From DATJPW01 sp963752855 (GTDB taxonomy: Bacteria > Desulfobacterota > Desulfomonilia > Desulfomonilales > Desulfomonilaceae): a stretch of DNA of 64,000 nucleotides. Made by a program: the position numbers and the translations under genes. The notes under the pieces were generated by a model, which saw nothing but the letters and a program-made list of their open reading frames with translations, was not told where the DNA came from and searched no databases. Positions 37,675 through 48,003 of the stretch are shown piece by piece; position 1 is the first letter of the stretch; each line of letters starts with the position of its first letter. The stretch spans positions 114,155 through 178,154 of the forward strand of contig CAVVZX010000041.1 of NCBI GenBank assembly GCA_963752855.1, read 5' to 3'.

Positions 37675-38157
37675 ATGAAAAATATCAATGAGACCATCCG
37701 TTCTTTGATGGAAAATGTCGCGGGACTGAGAGCGGCCATTGTGATCGACTCTGACGGCATTCCCATTGCCATGGAAGGGGATATTGACATGGAGCCCCAA
37801 GATCTGGGAGCGCTCTTGGCTTCGGCCTTTCAGTGCTATCAAGCTCTGGGCGACAGTCTTAGCCAGTGCTACTGCAAGTTGGTCTGCGCAGAGTATGACG
37901 CGCTGAATGTTGCGCAGCAGATGATGCCGCGAGGCTCCTTGATTCTGATCGCGGACAAGTCTTTGCCCATGGGGGTGGTCCGGCTAACGGCCAATACAGG
38001 TAGGCAAATATTAACGGAAGCAATGGAAACAACGGCCGAAGCGCGAAAAAAATTCATGGAAAAACACAAGATATCTCTTCCAAAAAATCCAGGAAACGAT
38101 GACCCAACCCAAACGATCAGCCTATTATCATTCCTGGAAAAAAAGAAGAAAGGATGA
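37675..38157 (+). CDS. Roadblock/LC7-domain protein (MglB-like)
   Basis: A 160-residue protein with one roadblock/LC7 fold: MENVAGLRAAIVIDSDGIPIAM, then a helix and LILIADKSLPMGVVRLTAN, plus a charged C-terminal extension ending KKKKG. Bacterial members such as MglB act as GTPase-activating partners of MglA. It lies six bases before a small-GTPase gene, so a GTPase/regulator pair is very likely. I chose the ATG at 37675, since an earlier start would run back over the cheW end. Confidence 0.75.
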   Translation: MKNINETIRSLMENVAGLRAAIVIDSDGIPIAMEGDIDMEPQDLGALLASAFQCYQALGDSLSQCYCKLVCAEYDALNVAQQMMPRGSLILIADKSLPMGVVRLTANTGRQILTEAMETTAEARKKFMEKHKISLPKNPGNDDPTQTISLLSFLEKKKKG

Positions 38158-38163
38158 TTTGTC

Positions 38164-38748
38164 GTGAAAATCGTTGGAGATAGAGTTTATCTAAAGCTGA
38201 TCTTTTTTGGGGCCGCCTTGGCAGGCAAGACAACGGCTCTGGAATGGATATTTTATCACGTAGTTCCGGATGAGATGAAACTCGTCAAAGAGTTGAGGCA
38301 AGTGAAAACGTCTTTCGGCCAGACGCTTGTTTTCGATTTCGCTCCGATTGAGATCTCTCCCAATGTCGTGACCCGAATGTTTTCCGCCACTGGACAAGAC
38401 TATTATAGAGGTACTCGGACCAAGGTGCTGGCGGATTCCGATGGTATATTCATGGTAGTTGATTCTCAGAAGAAGGCTCTGGAGCTAAATCGCGATATCC
38501 TGAAGGAATTCGAGAAATGCCGCAAAGAAATGAACGGCTTGTCCGACGCTGAGATAGTGGTGCTGTACAACAAGAACGATCTTGAAGAGATATACCCTAT
38601 GGACTATTTGCGGGAAAATCTCAAGCTTCAAGCCTGGGAGGGTTTCTCAACCTGCGCCCTAACCGGGACTAATTTGGAGGAGTCGCTCGTTCTCATGCTC
38701 AAGAAATTAACCTCAAAACTCCAGAAAGAGGGCATTCACTTGGGATGA
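38164..38748 (+). CDS. MglA-like small Ras-type GTPase
   Basis: 194 residues. The P-loop is FFGAALAGKTTALEW. The switch II region reads SATGQDYYRGTR, where MglA typically has TVPGQ, so the usual DxxG aspartate is absent, a trait of this bacterial clade. The base-specificity motif is LYNKNDLEE. The gene is between two roadblock genes (six bases after one, four-base overlap with the other), which suggests one GTPase with two regulators. In Myxococcus, MglA sets cell polarity; here it sits inside a chemosensory cluster. Confidence 0.8.
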   Translation: MKIVGDRVYLKLIFFGAALAGKTTALEWIFYHVVPDEMKLVKELRQVKTSFGQTLVFDFAPIEISPNVVTRMFSATGQDYYRGTRTKVLADSDGIFMVVDSQKKALELNRDILKEFEKCRKEMNGLSDAEIVVLYNKNDLEEIYPMDYLRENLKLQAWEGFSTCALTGTNLEESLVLMLKKLTSKLQKEGIHLG

Positions 38749-39131
38749 TCGTGTTTGACGCCAAATTGCAATACGCCCTCGATAGAGGCATGGCAAGGCA
38801 AGTAGTGCTGGCCGATGAGGAAGGCTTTATTCTGGATAACGCAGGTTACGTGTTCGATCCTGACGAGTTGATAGCGTTATCCATGTCAACCCAGAGGCAA
38901 GTTCAGGAAACTGCCGGAAGACTCGCTTTCGGGGATGTTTCCGAATTCAGTCTCTCGCTTGTGGGGACCGATCTCGTCATATTGTGTCGTCGAGTTTTTT
39001 GGTCGGAAGGAGGCTGCCTGATAGTTGTAGTTTCCCCGGTAGGCTCGTCTCCCGGGCTGCTGATATCCCAAGTTGTTCGCGATTTCAAAAATTATCTCGA
39101 GCAGCAACGTACGGCTTTACGGGAGGCCTAG
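38745..39131 (+). CDS. Second roadblock/LC7-like protein
   Basis: 128 residues with a roadblock-type pattern: ARQVVLADEEGFILDNAGY (strand-strand), a central helix (LIALSMSTQRQVQET), then LSLVGTDLVILCRRVFWSEGGCLIVVVSP. It overlaps the GTPase gene by four bases (ATGA), implying translational coupling. It is shorter and more divergent than the first roadblock protein and could form a heterodimer with it. Confidence 0.6.
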   Translation: MIVFDAKLQYALDRGMARQVVLADEEGFILDNAGYVFDPDELIALSMSTQRQVQETAGRLAFGDVSEFSLSLVGTDLVILCRRVFWSEGGCLIVVVSPVGSSPGLLISQVVRDFKNYLEQQRTALREA

Positions 39132-39147
39132 ATATTATGCGCTACCG

Positions 39148-39360
39148 ATGCGGGCAGGGCCGGAAGCTCCGGAATTGGTAACGCTCGTTAATGTTCATGC
39201 GGGGTCCTTTTTCACGGTCAATTCAAGAGAACCTCTAATAGAGATTTTCCGATCCGGTTGCACAGGTCGGATCGTGGCCGACACAGTTCGCCGCCTCAAC
39301 AAACGGATTGTCAACTATTACTTCGGCCACGGGCCGTCCTGCGGACCGAAGCAGAGCTAG
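39148..39360 (+). CDS. Small hypothetical protein in the GTPase/chemosensory cluster
   Basis: A 70-residue protein with a cysteine pair near the middle and end (SGCTGRI, PSCGPKQS) and a helical DTVRRLNKRIVNYY. The ATG at 39148 is poorly supported by a ribosome-binding site, so translation may be coupled to the preceding gene. No family recognised. It lies between the second roadblock gene and cheR. Confidence 0.4.
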   Translation: MRAGPEAPELVTLVNVHAGSFFTVNSREPLIEIFRSGCTGRIVADTVRRLNKRIVNYYFGHGPSCGPKQS

Positions 39361-39399
39361 CGGCATGGGTATCCGTATAATTGGATACGAAGGAGCAAA

Positions 39400-40954
39400 A
39401 TGTCAAAGGGTATTTCCGAGACCTTTTTAAAGAAACTGAGCGAATCAATTGCGTCGTATACGGGTCTCGATTTCAGTAAAGACCGGGAACAAGCCTTGCA
39501 ACGCGCAATGAGGAATGCTGCGGCGAACCTTGGATTCGAGGATGCCTCATCATACTGCCGGTGGATACTGGAAGCCCCGTTGGGAGAGGATCGAATCCGG
39601 AGCTTAGTCGAATATGTCACCATAGGCGAAACTCACTTCTTTCGTGACAAAAAATTCTTTCATGTCCTGGAAGACACAATTTTGCCGGAACTTATCCGTG
39701 CCAGACGGTCCTCACAACGCACGCTTCGAATTTGGAGCGCAGGTTGTGCGACAGGCGAAGAACCGTATTCGATAGCGATTCTTATTCAGAAACTGATACC
39801 CGATTTGTCGTTATGGCAAATTGATCTCGTGGGTACAGATGTGAACCGCGAATTTCTGCGGAAAGCGTCGGAAGGAATTTATAACCAATGGTCTTTTCGA
39901 GGGGTGTCTAAACCCATTCAACGAGCATATTTCCACAAGAACGGAGACGGGTACAGCATTCTCCCGGATATCAAACGGATGGTTAGGTTTTTCGAGTTTA
40001 ACCTCAACCAAGATGTCCATCCATTCTTGGCTGAAAATATGAGCAATTGGGATATAATCTTATGTCGCAACGTGCTGATGTACTTTGCCCCCGAACGCCA
40101 GCAAAAAGTCCTCGACAATTTGGCCGGGCGTCTGGCTGAGGATGGGCTGATGATTGTCAGTCCTGCTGAGCTGTCCATTGTAAACAGTTCACGTTTGGTA
40201 AGCGAGACCATTCAAGGAGTAGTGTTCCACAGAAAAATCAGTCCGCATCGCGCCGGCGTGTCTCGAAACGAGAGATCTCATCAATATCCCGGTGGTTCAA
40301 GAACTACCGAAACCGGTCAAGCAAGCGGCTGATCTCGATTTAACAAATGAACCGCCTGCTCGACTTCCAGTGATCACCTCCGAACCGGAAAAGGTCGAGA
40401 AACCGACTGAGACGCTGTACCAGCAGGCGCTGGGCCTTTTCCGTCAAGGCGCCTACGAAGATGTGATTGAAATCCTCAGCTCGTGCCCTGAGATCAATGA
40501 TGCGCCGGAGAAGTCAGCTCCTATTATGCTCCTGGTTGCCCACACCTATGCAAATCAGCGAAAACTCGAACAGGCTCTGCACTGGACCCAACAAATGATT
40601 GCCTCAGATAAACTCAATGCGGAAGCTCACTATCTCGAGGGAATTATTCTTCAGGAAAAGGATGATTTGAAAGGAGCCCTGCTGAGCATAAAAAGGGCTC
40701 TGTTTTTGGACCCCGATTTCGTAGTTGCCCATTTTGCGCTCGGGAATTTGGCCATGCGGCGAGGGAGACACAAAGATTCACAAAGGCATTTCATAACGGC
40801 CCTTGATATCTTGGCCATGTTTCCGGAATCGCATGTTTTGCCAGGCTCGGATAACATGACTGCAGGGCAGCTCAAAGAGATCATTCTGGCGATAATGCCC
40901 AAGGAGAATTCTTGCAATGGACGAAACGCAAATGGATTCACTGAACGGAGATGA
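39400..40954 (+). CDS. cheR: CheR methyltransferase with C-terminal TPR region (one frame change)
   Basis: The N-terminal ~280 residues are a complete CheR: an all-helical start, YVTIGETHFFRDKKFF, the SAM site IWSAGCATGEEPYSIA, and DIILCRNVLMYF. The frame changes between about 40230 and 40330. The following frame, open well before its first ATG, holds four TPR-like repeats (YQQALGLFRQGAYEDVIEIL; APIMLLVAHTYANQRKLEQAL; AEAHYLEGIILQEKDDLKGAL; VVAHFALGNLAMRRGRHKDS). CheR-TPR fusions occur in alternative chemosensory systems such as Frz-like ones. Two overlapping genes is the other reading. It overlaps the next cheW by 38 bases. Confidence 0.75.
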
Positions 40955-41582
40955 TTCGAAGATCGCGGCAAACGAAAAAGATGGCGTCTTTGCCGAAGAA
41001 GTCGGGGCATCCGATTCGAAGACAACCGCGGTTCGGCAAAAAATCGGCCAAATTGATAATGACGAGAAGAAACGAATCCTCAGAGAACGAGCCAAGAAAC
41101 TCAGCCAAAAACGCAGCGTTGAAGATTCGGATACCGAGTTTCTACAAGTTATCGAATTCAAGCTGTCTCAGGAGAGGTACGCCGCTCAGGTCAATTATGT
41201 CCGCGAGGTTTTCCCTCTCAAAGATGTAACGCCTATTCCCTGCACCCCTTCATTTGTGCTTGGGATAATGAATGTGCGAGGCCAGGTAGTCTCGGTGCTT
41301 GATATACGGAGTTTCTTCGATCTGCCGGCGCAAGCAAGCACCGAACTCTCGAAAGTGCTGATCGTCGGGAAAGACGACGTAGAATGCGGTATTCTGACCG
41401 ATGAAATCATCGGTGAGAAGAGAATCCCTTTGGAAATGATCCATACGGACGGCCATCTGTTTCACGGGGCCTGGGAAGACTGCGTCATGGGTGTCACACC
41501 CGATCGATTGATCGTAATTGGAATGGACAAACTTTTATCCGACGAAAAGCTCACTGTTCAACAGGAAGTTAGTGATAGGTGA
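40917..41582 (+). CDS. cheW: CheW-like protein with charged N-terminal extension
   Basis: 221 residues. The first ~75 are charged and probably disordered or coiled (many K/E, ending AKKLSQKRSVEDSD). The remaining ~140 form a CheW domain: FLQVIEFKLSQERYAAQVNYVREVF and FVLGIMNVRGQVVSVLDIRSF are diagnostic. The extension may tether the adaptor or bind CheR's TPR region. The start lies inside the end of cheR. Confidence 0.8.
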   Translation: MDETQMDSLNGDDSKIAANEKDGVFAEEVGASDSKTTAVRQKIGQIDNDEKKRILRERAKKLSQKRSVEDSDTEFLQVIEFKLSQERYAAQVNYVREVFPLKDVTPIPCTPSFVLGIMNVRGQVVSVLDIRSFFDLPAQASTELSKVLIVGKDDVECGILTDEIIGEKRIPLEMIHTDGHLFHGAWEDCVMGVTPDRLIVIGMDKLLSDEKLTVQQEVSDR

Positions 41583-41691
41583 TATCTTCTGCAGACCGAA
41601 AAAAGCATGGAGCGGGTCCAGCAAACATGCCTTGGGTAAGGCGTCTCGCGTGGCGCCGCACTAAATCACCAGCCCGTCGGGGGAAGACCAC

Positions 41692-44121
41692 ATGAGTAAG
41701 AAAGACGATAAATTTCTAACGAAGCTTTTGGCGGCTTTCCGGATAGAAGCGGAGGAGCACATTAAAGCCATTCGAAATGGACTGCTGGAGCTGGAGAAGG
41801 TCCCGGAGCAAGAGGAGGCTTTCAGGATAGTGGAAAGCATGTACCGCGAGGCTCACAGTCTAAAAGGCGCTTCACGCTCCGTCAATATGACCCAGATCGA
41901 AACGGTCTGTCAGGTTGTTGAAAGCATTTTCGAGGGGCTAAAGAAAAAACGTCTGAAAGTCTCGACCGAGTTCTTCGATACGCTTCATCGCGCCACCGAC
42001 ACCATGAATGATGTCCTGATGGAAGTTGATGGGTTAGACATCGAGCCTATTGTGCGGGAGCTTCGCGTCTTCGAGACTGCCGCGTCGGTCGGAAAAAATC
42101 AAACAAAGCCTATTTCAAAGACAAAAAGCCTGGAAGAAAGGATCAAATCGCCCTCAGCGGTCAATCAACCAGCGACCGGCGAGGAGGCTGGTCTCGTTGT
42201 CAGGGATTCACCCGAGCAAGAAAAATCTTTAGTCCTGCCTGGCGAGAAAAATCCGGCTGCGGAGGCTACTTTGCCCACTCGCTCCGCGGACGACGCGAAA
42301 GATCCTATTTACCATCAGCAGATTCGGCGGCCTCAAGCCGAAACTGTGAGGGTTTCCGTTGATAAATTGAATCCACTCCTCCGTCAGGTCGAAGAAATGG
42401 TATCCGTGAAGTTGACGGCCAATCAACGTGCGGTCGATCTTTCAAATATTTTGGGCGCGATCGATCAATGGAGGAAGAAGTGGAACGCCGTCTCATCAAA
42501 CGGGGTCAATCCGGCGTCGTTTGCCGGGGGCAAGCGAAAATCTCTCGAATCCGGAACGGAAGATTCCGGGCTGGCCAAGGTGTTGGAATTTCTCGACTGG
42601 AATAGTTCATGGATCAAGTCGCTCGAAGATGGACTGAGGATATTGGCCAAATCCGCCGATAACGATGCCCGCATGCAGGGCGCCATGGTGGACGATCTCC
42701 TTGAAGGAATGATGAACGTGCTTATGCTCCCTTGTTCCTCAGTCCTCGAGGTATTTCCCAAGCTGGTGCGTGATCTTGCCCGTGAAAGCGGGAAAGAAGT
42801 CGACTTGAATATAATTGGCGCGGACCTTGAAATAGACCGACGAATTCTTGATGAAATGAAAGACCCTCTGATTCACCTGGTGAGGAATTGTATAGATCAC
42901 GGTATCGAAACCCCGGAACACCGAACAGAGGTGGGCAAACCCCGGCAGGGCACGATTACTATCGCCTTTTCTCAATTGAGCGGAAATCAGATAGAGCTTC
43001 TGGTATCTGACGATGGAGTCGGGCATCGACGTACAGAATGTTTTGGAAGCTGCCCAAAGGCGTGGGATTGTCTCAGAACAGGAAAAACTTAAGTTGGATA
43101 GCTCCGAGGCGCTCACGCTGGTATTTCGATCGGATGTCTCGACGAGTCACATAGTCAGCATGTCAGCGGTCGGGGGCTCGGGCTCGCCATTGTTCGAGAG
43201 AAAGTTGAGAATCTCGGGGGAACTGTATCGGTCGATACTGTTCTGAAAGAACTAACCTCTTTCCGAATACTTCTTCCGGTCACCATGTCGACGTTCAGAG
43301 GAATTCTAGTGAGCGCCGGCGGGCAGTGGTTTGTAATACCCACGGCGAGCGTGGAACGGGTGGCGAGGATACCCAAAGAGCTTATCCGAACTGTCGGCGC
43401 CGAGGACACAGTTGAATTCAATGGAAAGGCCATACCTCTAGTAGAATTAAGGCATATTCTGGAGCTGCCGGAGGATTCGGTCAAACGGGAGGAAATTAAG
43501 TTCGTTCCTGCCCTGATGCTCCGCGTCGGGACCGACGGTCGTTTCCTTTGGCGTGGATGCCATTTTGCAGGAACAAGAGGTTTTGGTTAAAGGATTGGGT
43601 AAACAACTACGCGCGTGCGCAACGTGGCCGGCGCAACTGTGCTTGGGTCAGGGCAGCTTGTTCCCATAGTGAATGTGCCGGATCTCATAAAGTCGGCGAT
43701 AAAAGGCGCTCGCTCTAGAATAGAAACAACAATTCGGGTCGAAGAACCCGACGTCGGCCTCAAGTCAGTGTTAATCGCGGAAGATTCGATTACTTCCAGA
43801 ATGCTTCTCAAGAATATTCTCGAGACTGCCGGGTACCAGGTCTCCACTTCTGTTGACGGCGCGGAGGCCTGGAGCGTGCTGAAGCAAGAGAATTTTGATT
43901 TATTAGTGTCAGACGTTGATATGCCAAGAATGAGTGGCTTTGATCTTACGGCAAGAATCCGAGGGGACGAGAAGCTTTCGGAAATGCCGGTCATTTTAGT
44001 TACATCCCTCGGTTCTCAAGAAGATCGTGAGAAAGGCATTGAGGTAGGCGCCAATGCATACATAGTAAAGGAAAGGTTCGATCAAAACCATCTGCTCCAA
44101 ACGATAAGAAGACTGGTTTAG
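41692..44121 (+). CDS. cheA: CheA histidine kinase with C-terminal receiver (FrzE-like), several frame changes
   Basis: A hybrid CheA of ~800 residues. HPt domain: His55 in YREAHSLKGASRSV. A linker is followed by the dimerisation and ATPase domain (LVRNCIDHGIETPEHR; DDGVG). Frame changes near 43020 and 43165 separate the G2 region (GLGLAIVREKVENLGGTV in the third frame) and the CheW-like domain (FRGILVSAGGQWFVIPTASVERV). Two more near 43550-43610 precede the receiver, whose Asp pair (LIAEDSI), phospho-Asp (LLVSDVDMPRMSGF), Thr and Lys are intact. All domains are present in order. Four breaks in 600 bases suggest either a poor-quality stretch or decay. Confidence 0.75.
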
Positions 44122-44134
44122 CGGCGGTGCAAAA

Positions 44135-45178
44135 GTGATAAAGGTCCTCATTGTAGACGATTCGCCCGTAGCAAAAGAGCTTCTGAAGCACATTTTGAGT
44201 TCAGACCCTCAAATTGAAGTTATTGGCACTGCCAGCAATGGAGAAGAGGCAGTCGAGTTCACAAAAAATCAAAAACCGGACCTCGTAACTATGGACATAA
44301 TTATGCCGCGAATGGACGGATATCAGGCCACCCGACGAATAATGGAGGCCAATCCTGTTCCTATTTTGGTTGTCAGCGCGAGTGTAAAGCGGGAAGAAGT
44401 GAACAAGACGTGGCGAGCCGTGGAGGCGGGCGCTATCGCTGTATTGGAGAAGCCGACCTTCACGGATATTGGTGATCCCAATAGTAATGCCGCCAAATTG
44501 ATCGAAACAGTCAAAACGATGTCCCAAGTGAAGACCGTGCGGAGATGGAAAAAGTCCGCCGAAACTGATCCATCCGAGTCTTCCGTGAAACCTTTGAGAC
44601 AGAGCGCGGAAAAGAGAAACATCAAAGTAGTAGCCATCGGAGCTTCGACTGGAGGACCTCAAGCGCTCAAGCAGATCCTATCCCGATTGCCGGAGTCTTT
44701 CAGGTTACCGGTTCTGATCGTTCAGCATATTGCGCCGGGCTTCACCGAAGGATTCGTCAACTGGATGAACACGGCGTCCGCCTTGCCGGTTCGGTTAGCG
44801 GTCGACGGCGATCAGCTTCGTCCAGGTCACGTCTGTGTTGCGCCGGATTTTCATCATATGAAAATAGGTCGCAATGGCAAGATCTCTCTCTCCAGTGAAG
44901 AAGCTGATAACGGAATAAGGCCCTCTGTCGCTTCTCTTTTTCGATCCGTTGCCGAGGTGTTCGGATCGGATGCGGTGGGCGTGCTGCTCACCGGAATGGG
45001 TCGAGACGGCGCGACCGAGCTGAAGCTTATGAGAAATAAGGGCGCTGTGACCATCGCTCAGGACAAAGAAAGCAGCATGGTTTTCGGAATGCCGGGTGAG
45101 GCGACGAAAATCGGGGCTGCAAAGTACTCACTTGCTCCCGATAAAATAGCCGAAATGCTTGAAACTTTGGCTCAATAG
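44135..45178 (+). CDS. cheB: CheB receptor methylesterase / response regulator
   Basis: 347 residues, intact. Receiver: VLIVDDSPVAKELL, phospho-Asp54 in LVTMDIIMPRMDGY. Esterase: the Ser nucleophile in AIGASTGGPQAL, the catalytic His in LIVQHIAPGFTEGF and the Asp in LLTGMGRDGATEL are all present. It removes methyl groups that CheR adds to receptors. Directly follows cheA. Confidence 0.9.
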   Translation: MIKVLIVDDSPVAKELLKHILSSDPQIEVIGTASNGEEAVEFTKNQKPDLVTMDIIMPRMDGYQATRRIMEANPVPILVVSASVKREEVNKTWRAVEAGAIAVLEKPTFTDIGDPNSNAAKLIETVKTMSQVKTVRRWKKSAETDPSESSVKPLRQSAEKRNIKVVAIGASTGGPQALKQILSRLPESFRLPVLIVQHIAPGFTEGFVNWMNTASALPVRLAVDGDQLRPGHVCVAPDFHHMKIGRNGKISLSSEEADNGIRPSVASLFRSVAEVFGSDAVGVLLTGMGRDGATELKLMRNKGAVTIAQDKESSMVFGMPGEATKIGAAKYSLAPDKIAEMLETLAQ

Positions 45179-45238
45179 ACTCGGTACAGCAGTTGGTCTC
45201 GGCCCAACGATCAAATTCAATAGAATGCGGATCGAGCA

Positions 45239-46210
45239 ATGGAACATAAGGAGCGCATACTAATAGTAGAGGATAGTCCCACACAAGCTTTGGTGTTGAG
45301 GCACCTGCTCGAGGAACGAGGATATCTGGTCGATGCGGCGGCTTCGGGCAAAGAAGCGCTTGAAATTCTTCGGCGACACAAGCCGACTCTGATCATAAGC
45401 GATATAGTTATGCCCGAAATGGACGGATTTGAACTTACCGGGGCTATAAAGAAGGATAAAGGGTTAAGCGAAATCCCTGTGATTCTTCTCACCGCATTGT
45501 CCGATCCCGAAGACGTGATTAGAGGGCTTGAAGCCCAAGTGGACTTCTATCTAACTAAGCCGTACGACGATGATTTTCTTCTGTCGAAAGTCGAAGCTGT
45601 TGCGAGCGTCCCCGCGGGGAAGAAACGATCCGGGGAATTACAAGAGCTTATGGTGAATCTCTGGGATAAGAGTTGGGAAGTGAGAGTCGACCCTGAACGG
45701 GCGCTGGGATTGCTTGCATCGACATACGAGAACGCGATTCAAATTAACCGCGAACTCCAGCGGGAAATCTCAGAGCGGAAACGAATCGAACAGGAACTGC
45801 GCCTTACCATGGAACGGCTTAGAGAAATGGAATCAATAATTGAGATCAGCCCTGCGGTTGCTTTTGTTCGACATGCGACGGACAAATGGCCGTTGGCGTT
45901 TATTTCGGATAATGTCCTTCAGTTCGACTACGAGGCCGAAGACCTCCTCAATGGCAATGTCACGTACTCCGACATTATCCATCCCGATGATCGTGAAAGG
46001 GTTTTTGCGCAGGTTGCCAAATACGCTGCGGACAGGGACACAGAAGAATTTGTGCTCGAATACCGAATACTCACAGGATACGGTGACACACGCTGGGTCG
46101 ATGATCGCACATTCGTGCGTCGCAATTCGAAAGGGATTGTTACCCATTATCAGGGAATCATTCTCGATGTTACCCAGCGAAAAACAGGCGGAGAGGATCT
46201 ATCACTGTAA
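45239..46210 (+). CDS. Response regulator with coiled coil and PAS domain
   Basis: 323 residues. The receiver (ILIVEDSPTQALVLRHLL; phospho-Asp in IISDIVMPEMDGFEL; LTALSD; TKPYDDDF) is fully conserved. A coiled coil (REISERKRIEQELRLTMERLREM) leads into a PAS_3 fold with YSDIIHPDDRERVF. The last codons after DVTQRK read differently from the usual QAEE-type ending. The frame probably changes near 46190 and the protein may be some 50 residues longer. It looks like the receiver-PAS half of a hybrid kinase with no catalytic part, so it may signal by dimerising with other PAS proteins. Confidence 0.7.
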   Translation: MEHKERILIVEDSPTQALVLRHLLEERGYLVDAAASGKEALEILRRHKPTLIISDIVMPEMDGFELTGAIKKDKGLSEIPVILLTALSDPEDVIRGLEAQVDFYLTKPYDDDFLLSKVEAVASVPAGKKRSGELQELMVNLWDKSWEVRVDPERALGLLASTYENAIQINRELQREISERKRIEQELRLTMERLREMESIIEISPAVAFVRHATDKWPLAFISDNVLQFDYEAEDLLNGNVTYSDIIHPDDRERVFAQVAKYAADRDTEEFVLEYRILTGYGDTRWVDDRTFVRRNSKGIVTHYQGIILDVTQRKTGGEDLSL

Positions 46211-46353
46211 CGAAACGGATCTATGGTCCGACAAAGTTGAAGGCTCGAATCGAAGGTTGACAGCGGTTGAGGATTTGGACGACCTCAATCCGCTTGTCGC
46301 CGCGCGATTGCTGCTTTATGAGCCGCGCCGGACCCGGTCTTGGATGGATAAAC

Positions 46354-47064
46354 ATGGTCAAGAGAACTCGGTCGATACTTATGGTGGCCCCCGACCAAAC
46401 TTCGATTAGGCCTTTGACTGAAGCTTTGATAGCAAATGGACATAGACTCTTGATTGCCCGCGACTCATCTCACGCCTTGTCCATTCTGGAATTCAGGGCG
46501 GTGGATATTGTGATAATTGATCTTGAAGCTCCGAATGGAGATGACCGTGGCCTTCTCTCCCGCGCTAGATCGGCCATACCTACACCGCGGATCGTCCTGC
46601 TCGGGAGAGCGGATCTAAGTGAAAATGAATATCTCCGCGAAAACGATCTGACGCTATTTGCTCGACCCTTTGATGTGGACAGGTTGGTGGCGTACTTGGG
46701 GACATCCCCTCAAAGGAGGAGTTCTTTTTCCGGCCTGGTCGAAGACGTAGACCTGCTGGAGTACTTCCAATTCATCGTTCTTGGCTCACGGAAAACGGTC
46801 CTGGAGGTTACTTCGTTAGTCGGCACCCGAGGTAGGATCTACCTCGCCGATGGAATGGCGTTACATGCCGAATTGGGAGTCCTTAAAGGAGAGCAGGCTC
46901 TCTACTCCTGTCTCTGTTTCAAGGAAGGGACATTCGCTCATTTGCCGTGGGAGGAGCCTGACGAGGTCACTATCAACAAGCCCGGGGAGTTCCTTTTAAT
47001 AGAGGCAGTGCGAAGAAGAGACGAAGTCTGGTCCGACGGCGGACCGGCAGACATGCAGGACTAG
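46354..47064 (+). CDS. Degenerate receiver plus DUF4388 (PATAN) protein
   Basis: 236 residues. The N-terminal ~120 follow a receiver fold: the Asp of VIIDLEAPNG is kept, but the acidic pair is replaced by MVAPDQ, the Thr by Gly and the Lys by Arg (FARPFD). The C-terminal ~110 residues are a DUF4388/PATAN domain: SGLVEDVDLLEYFQF, GRIYLADGMALHAE, GEQALYSCLCFKEGTF. PATAN domains in cyanobacteria and deltaproteobacteria act as protein-interaction effectors, for example in motility control. The same domain ends the hybrid kinase at 48748. Confidence 0.7.
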   Translation: MVKRTRSILMVAPDQTSIRPLTEALIANGHRLLIARDSSHALSILEFRAVDIVIIDLEAPNGDDRGLLSRARSAIPTPRIVLLGRADLSENEYLRENDLTLFARPFDVDRLVAYLGTSPQRRSSFSGLVEDVDLLEYFQFIVLGSRKTVLEVTSLVGTRGRIYLADGMALHAELGVLKGEQALYSCLCFKEGTFAHLPWEEPDEVTINKPGEFLLIEAVRRRDEVWSDGGPADMQD

Positions 47065-47114
47065 TCGTCGATCGTTTGTGCGCCACAAATAGATTTAAAT
47101 AATTTGGAACTTGC

Positions 47115-47957
47115 ATGACAACTAAATCCCAGTCCGACACAATCAATGACGCCGAATGCCAAAAGTGCGTGCAGAGCCGAGACATAATAAACGGTCTCAA
47201 TGACGAAATAGCACGTCTGCGTGAAAGCGAACAGGTCAACAAAGAGACACTTCAGGCCACCTCAGACCTATTGCATGCAATCCCCACAGGTCTCATAATA
47301 TGCCAATATCAACCGCCCGGAGAACTCTTTTACTTCGGGGGAAATCCTCGAGGTCACAGATTGCTGGGGGTTTCCCCGGATAAGGACAGAGGGTCGGAAT
47401 TGGACGAATTGTGGCCGAGCGCTCGACGACAAGGTTTGACGGAAGCATTGTTGAACACGGCCAAAACTGGCGCAACTTTTGAAACTGAAAACGTCCATTT
47501 CCAAAAGGGAGACATTCAGCGAGTTTTTAATTTGCGGGCGCTTCGGGTGGCGCAGACTCTACTGATAGTAGCTTTGGAAGATATTTCTCACCGCGTATCG
47601 CCGGAGCGGATGTCCGTGGTCCCGGAGTCCGAAGCAACCATTGAATTGGGCCGCGAGAACATGACCGGCGCGGATTTTTGGAGCGGAACTTCGAAGAGAG
47701 GACCAGAACTGGAGGAACCGGCGGAAATTCCAATAAATGAGCTGTCCAATGATGATTCACTGCCTTCAGGCGCTCTGGGGGAATTGAATGATCTATTGAA
47801 CGACATGCGCCACGTTGCGCACAGGGCTCTTACCCGATTGGAAGCCGGATATTTGTCAACCGCCGGCGCATCCGTCGAACAGTTGCTTCAAGATCTTGAG
47901 CGGGCTAGCCATGTCGTAGCCCAGCTCAGGGATGCCCGATTTTCTCAGCTCGAGTAA
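47115..47957 (+). CDS. PAS-like sensory/scaffold protein of unknown function
   Basis: 280 residues. Two N-terminal cysteines in AECQKCVQSRDI resemble a half metal or redox site. A PAS-like core follows (ATSDLLHAIPTGLIICQYQ, FYFGGNPRGHRLLGVS, FNLRALRVAQTLLIVALEDIS). Then a low-complexity acidic linker and a helical C-terminus (LLNDMRHVAHRALTRLEAGY) that could dimerise. No kinase domain. It lies between a PATAN protein and an MglA gene, so a role in the same pathway is likely. Confidence 0.5.
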   Translation: MTTKSQSDTINDAECQKCVQSRDIINGLNDEIARLRESEQVNKETLQATSDLLHAIPTGLIICQYQPPGELFYFGGNPRGHRLLGVSPDKDRGSELDELWPSARRQGLTEALLNTAKTGATFETENVHFQKGDIQRVFNLRALRVAQTLLIVALEDISHRVSPERMSVVPESEATIELGRENMTGADFWSGTSKRGPELEEPAEIPINELSNDDSLPSGALGELNDLLNDMRHVAHRALTRLEAGYLSTAGASVEQLLQDLERASHVVAQLRDARFSQLE

Positions 47958-48003
47958 TTCTGACTTCTCGTGCGAAAACGTTTTAAGATACCGGTGGTCC
48001 TTA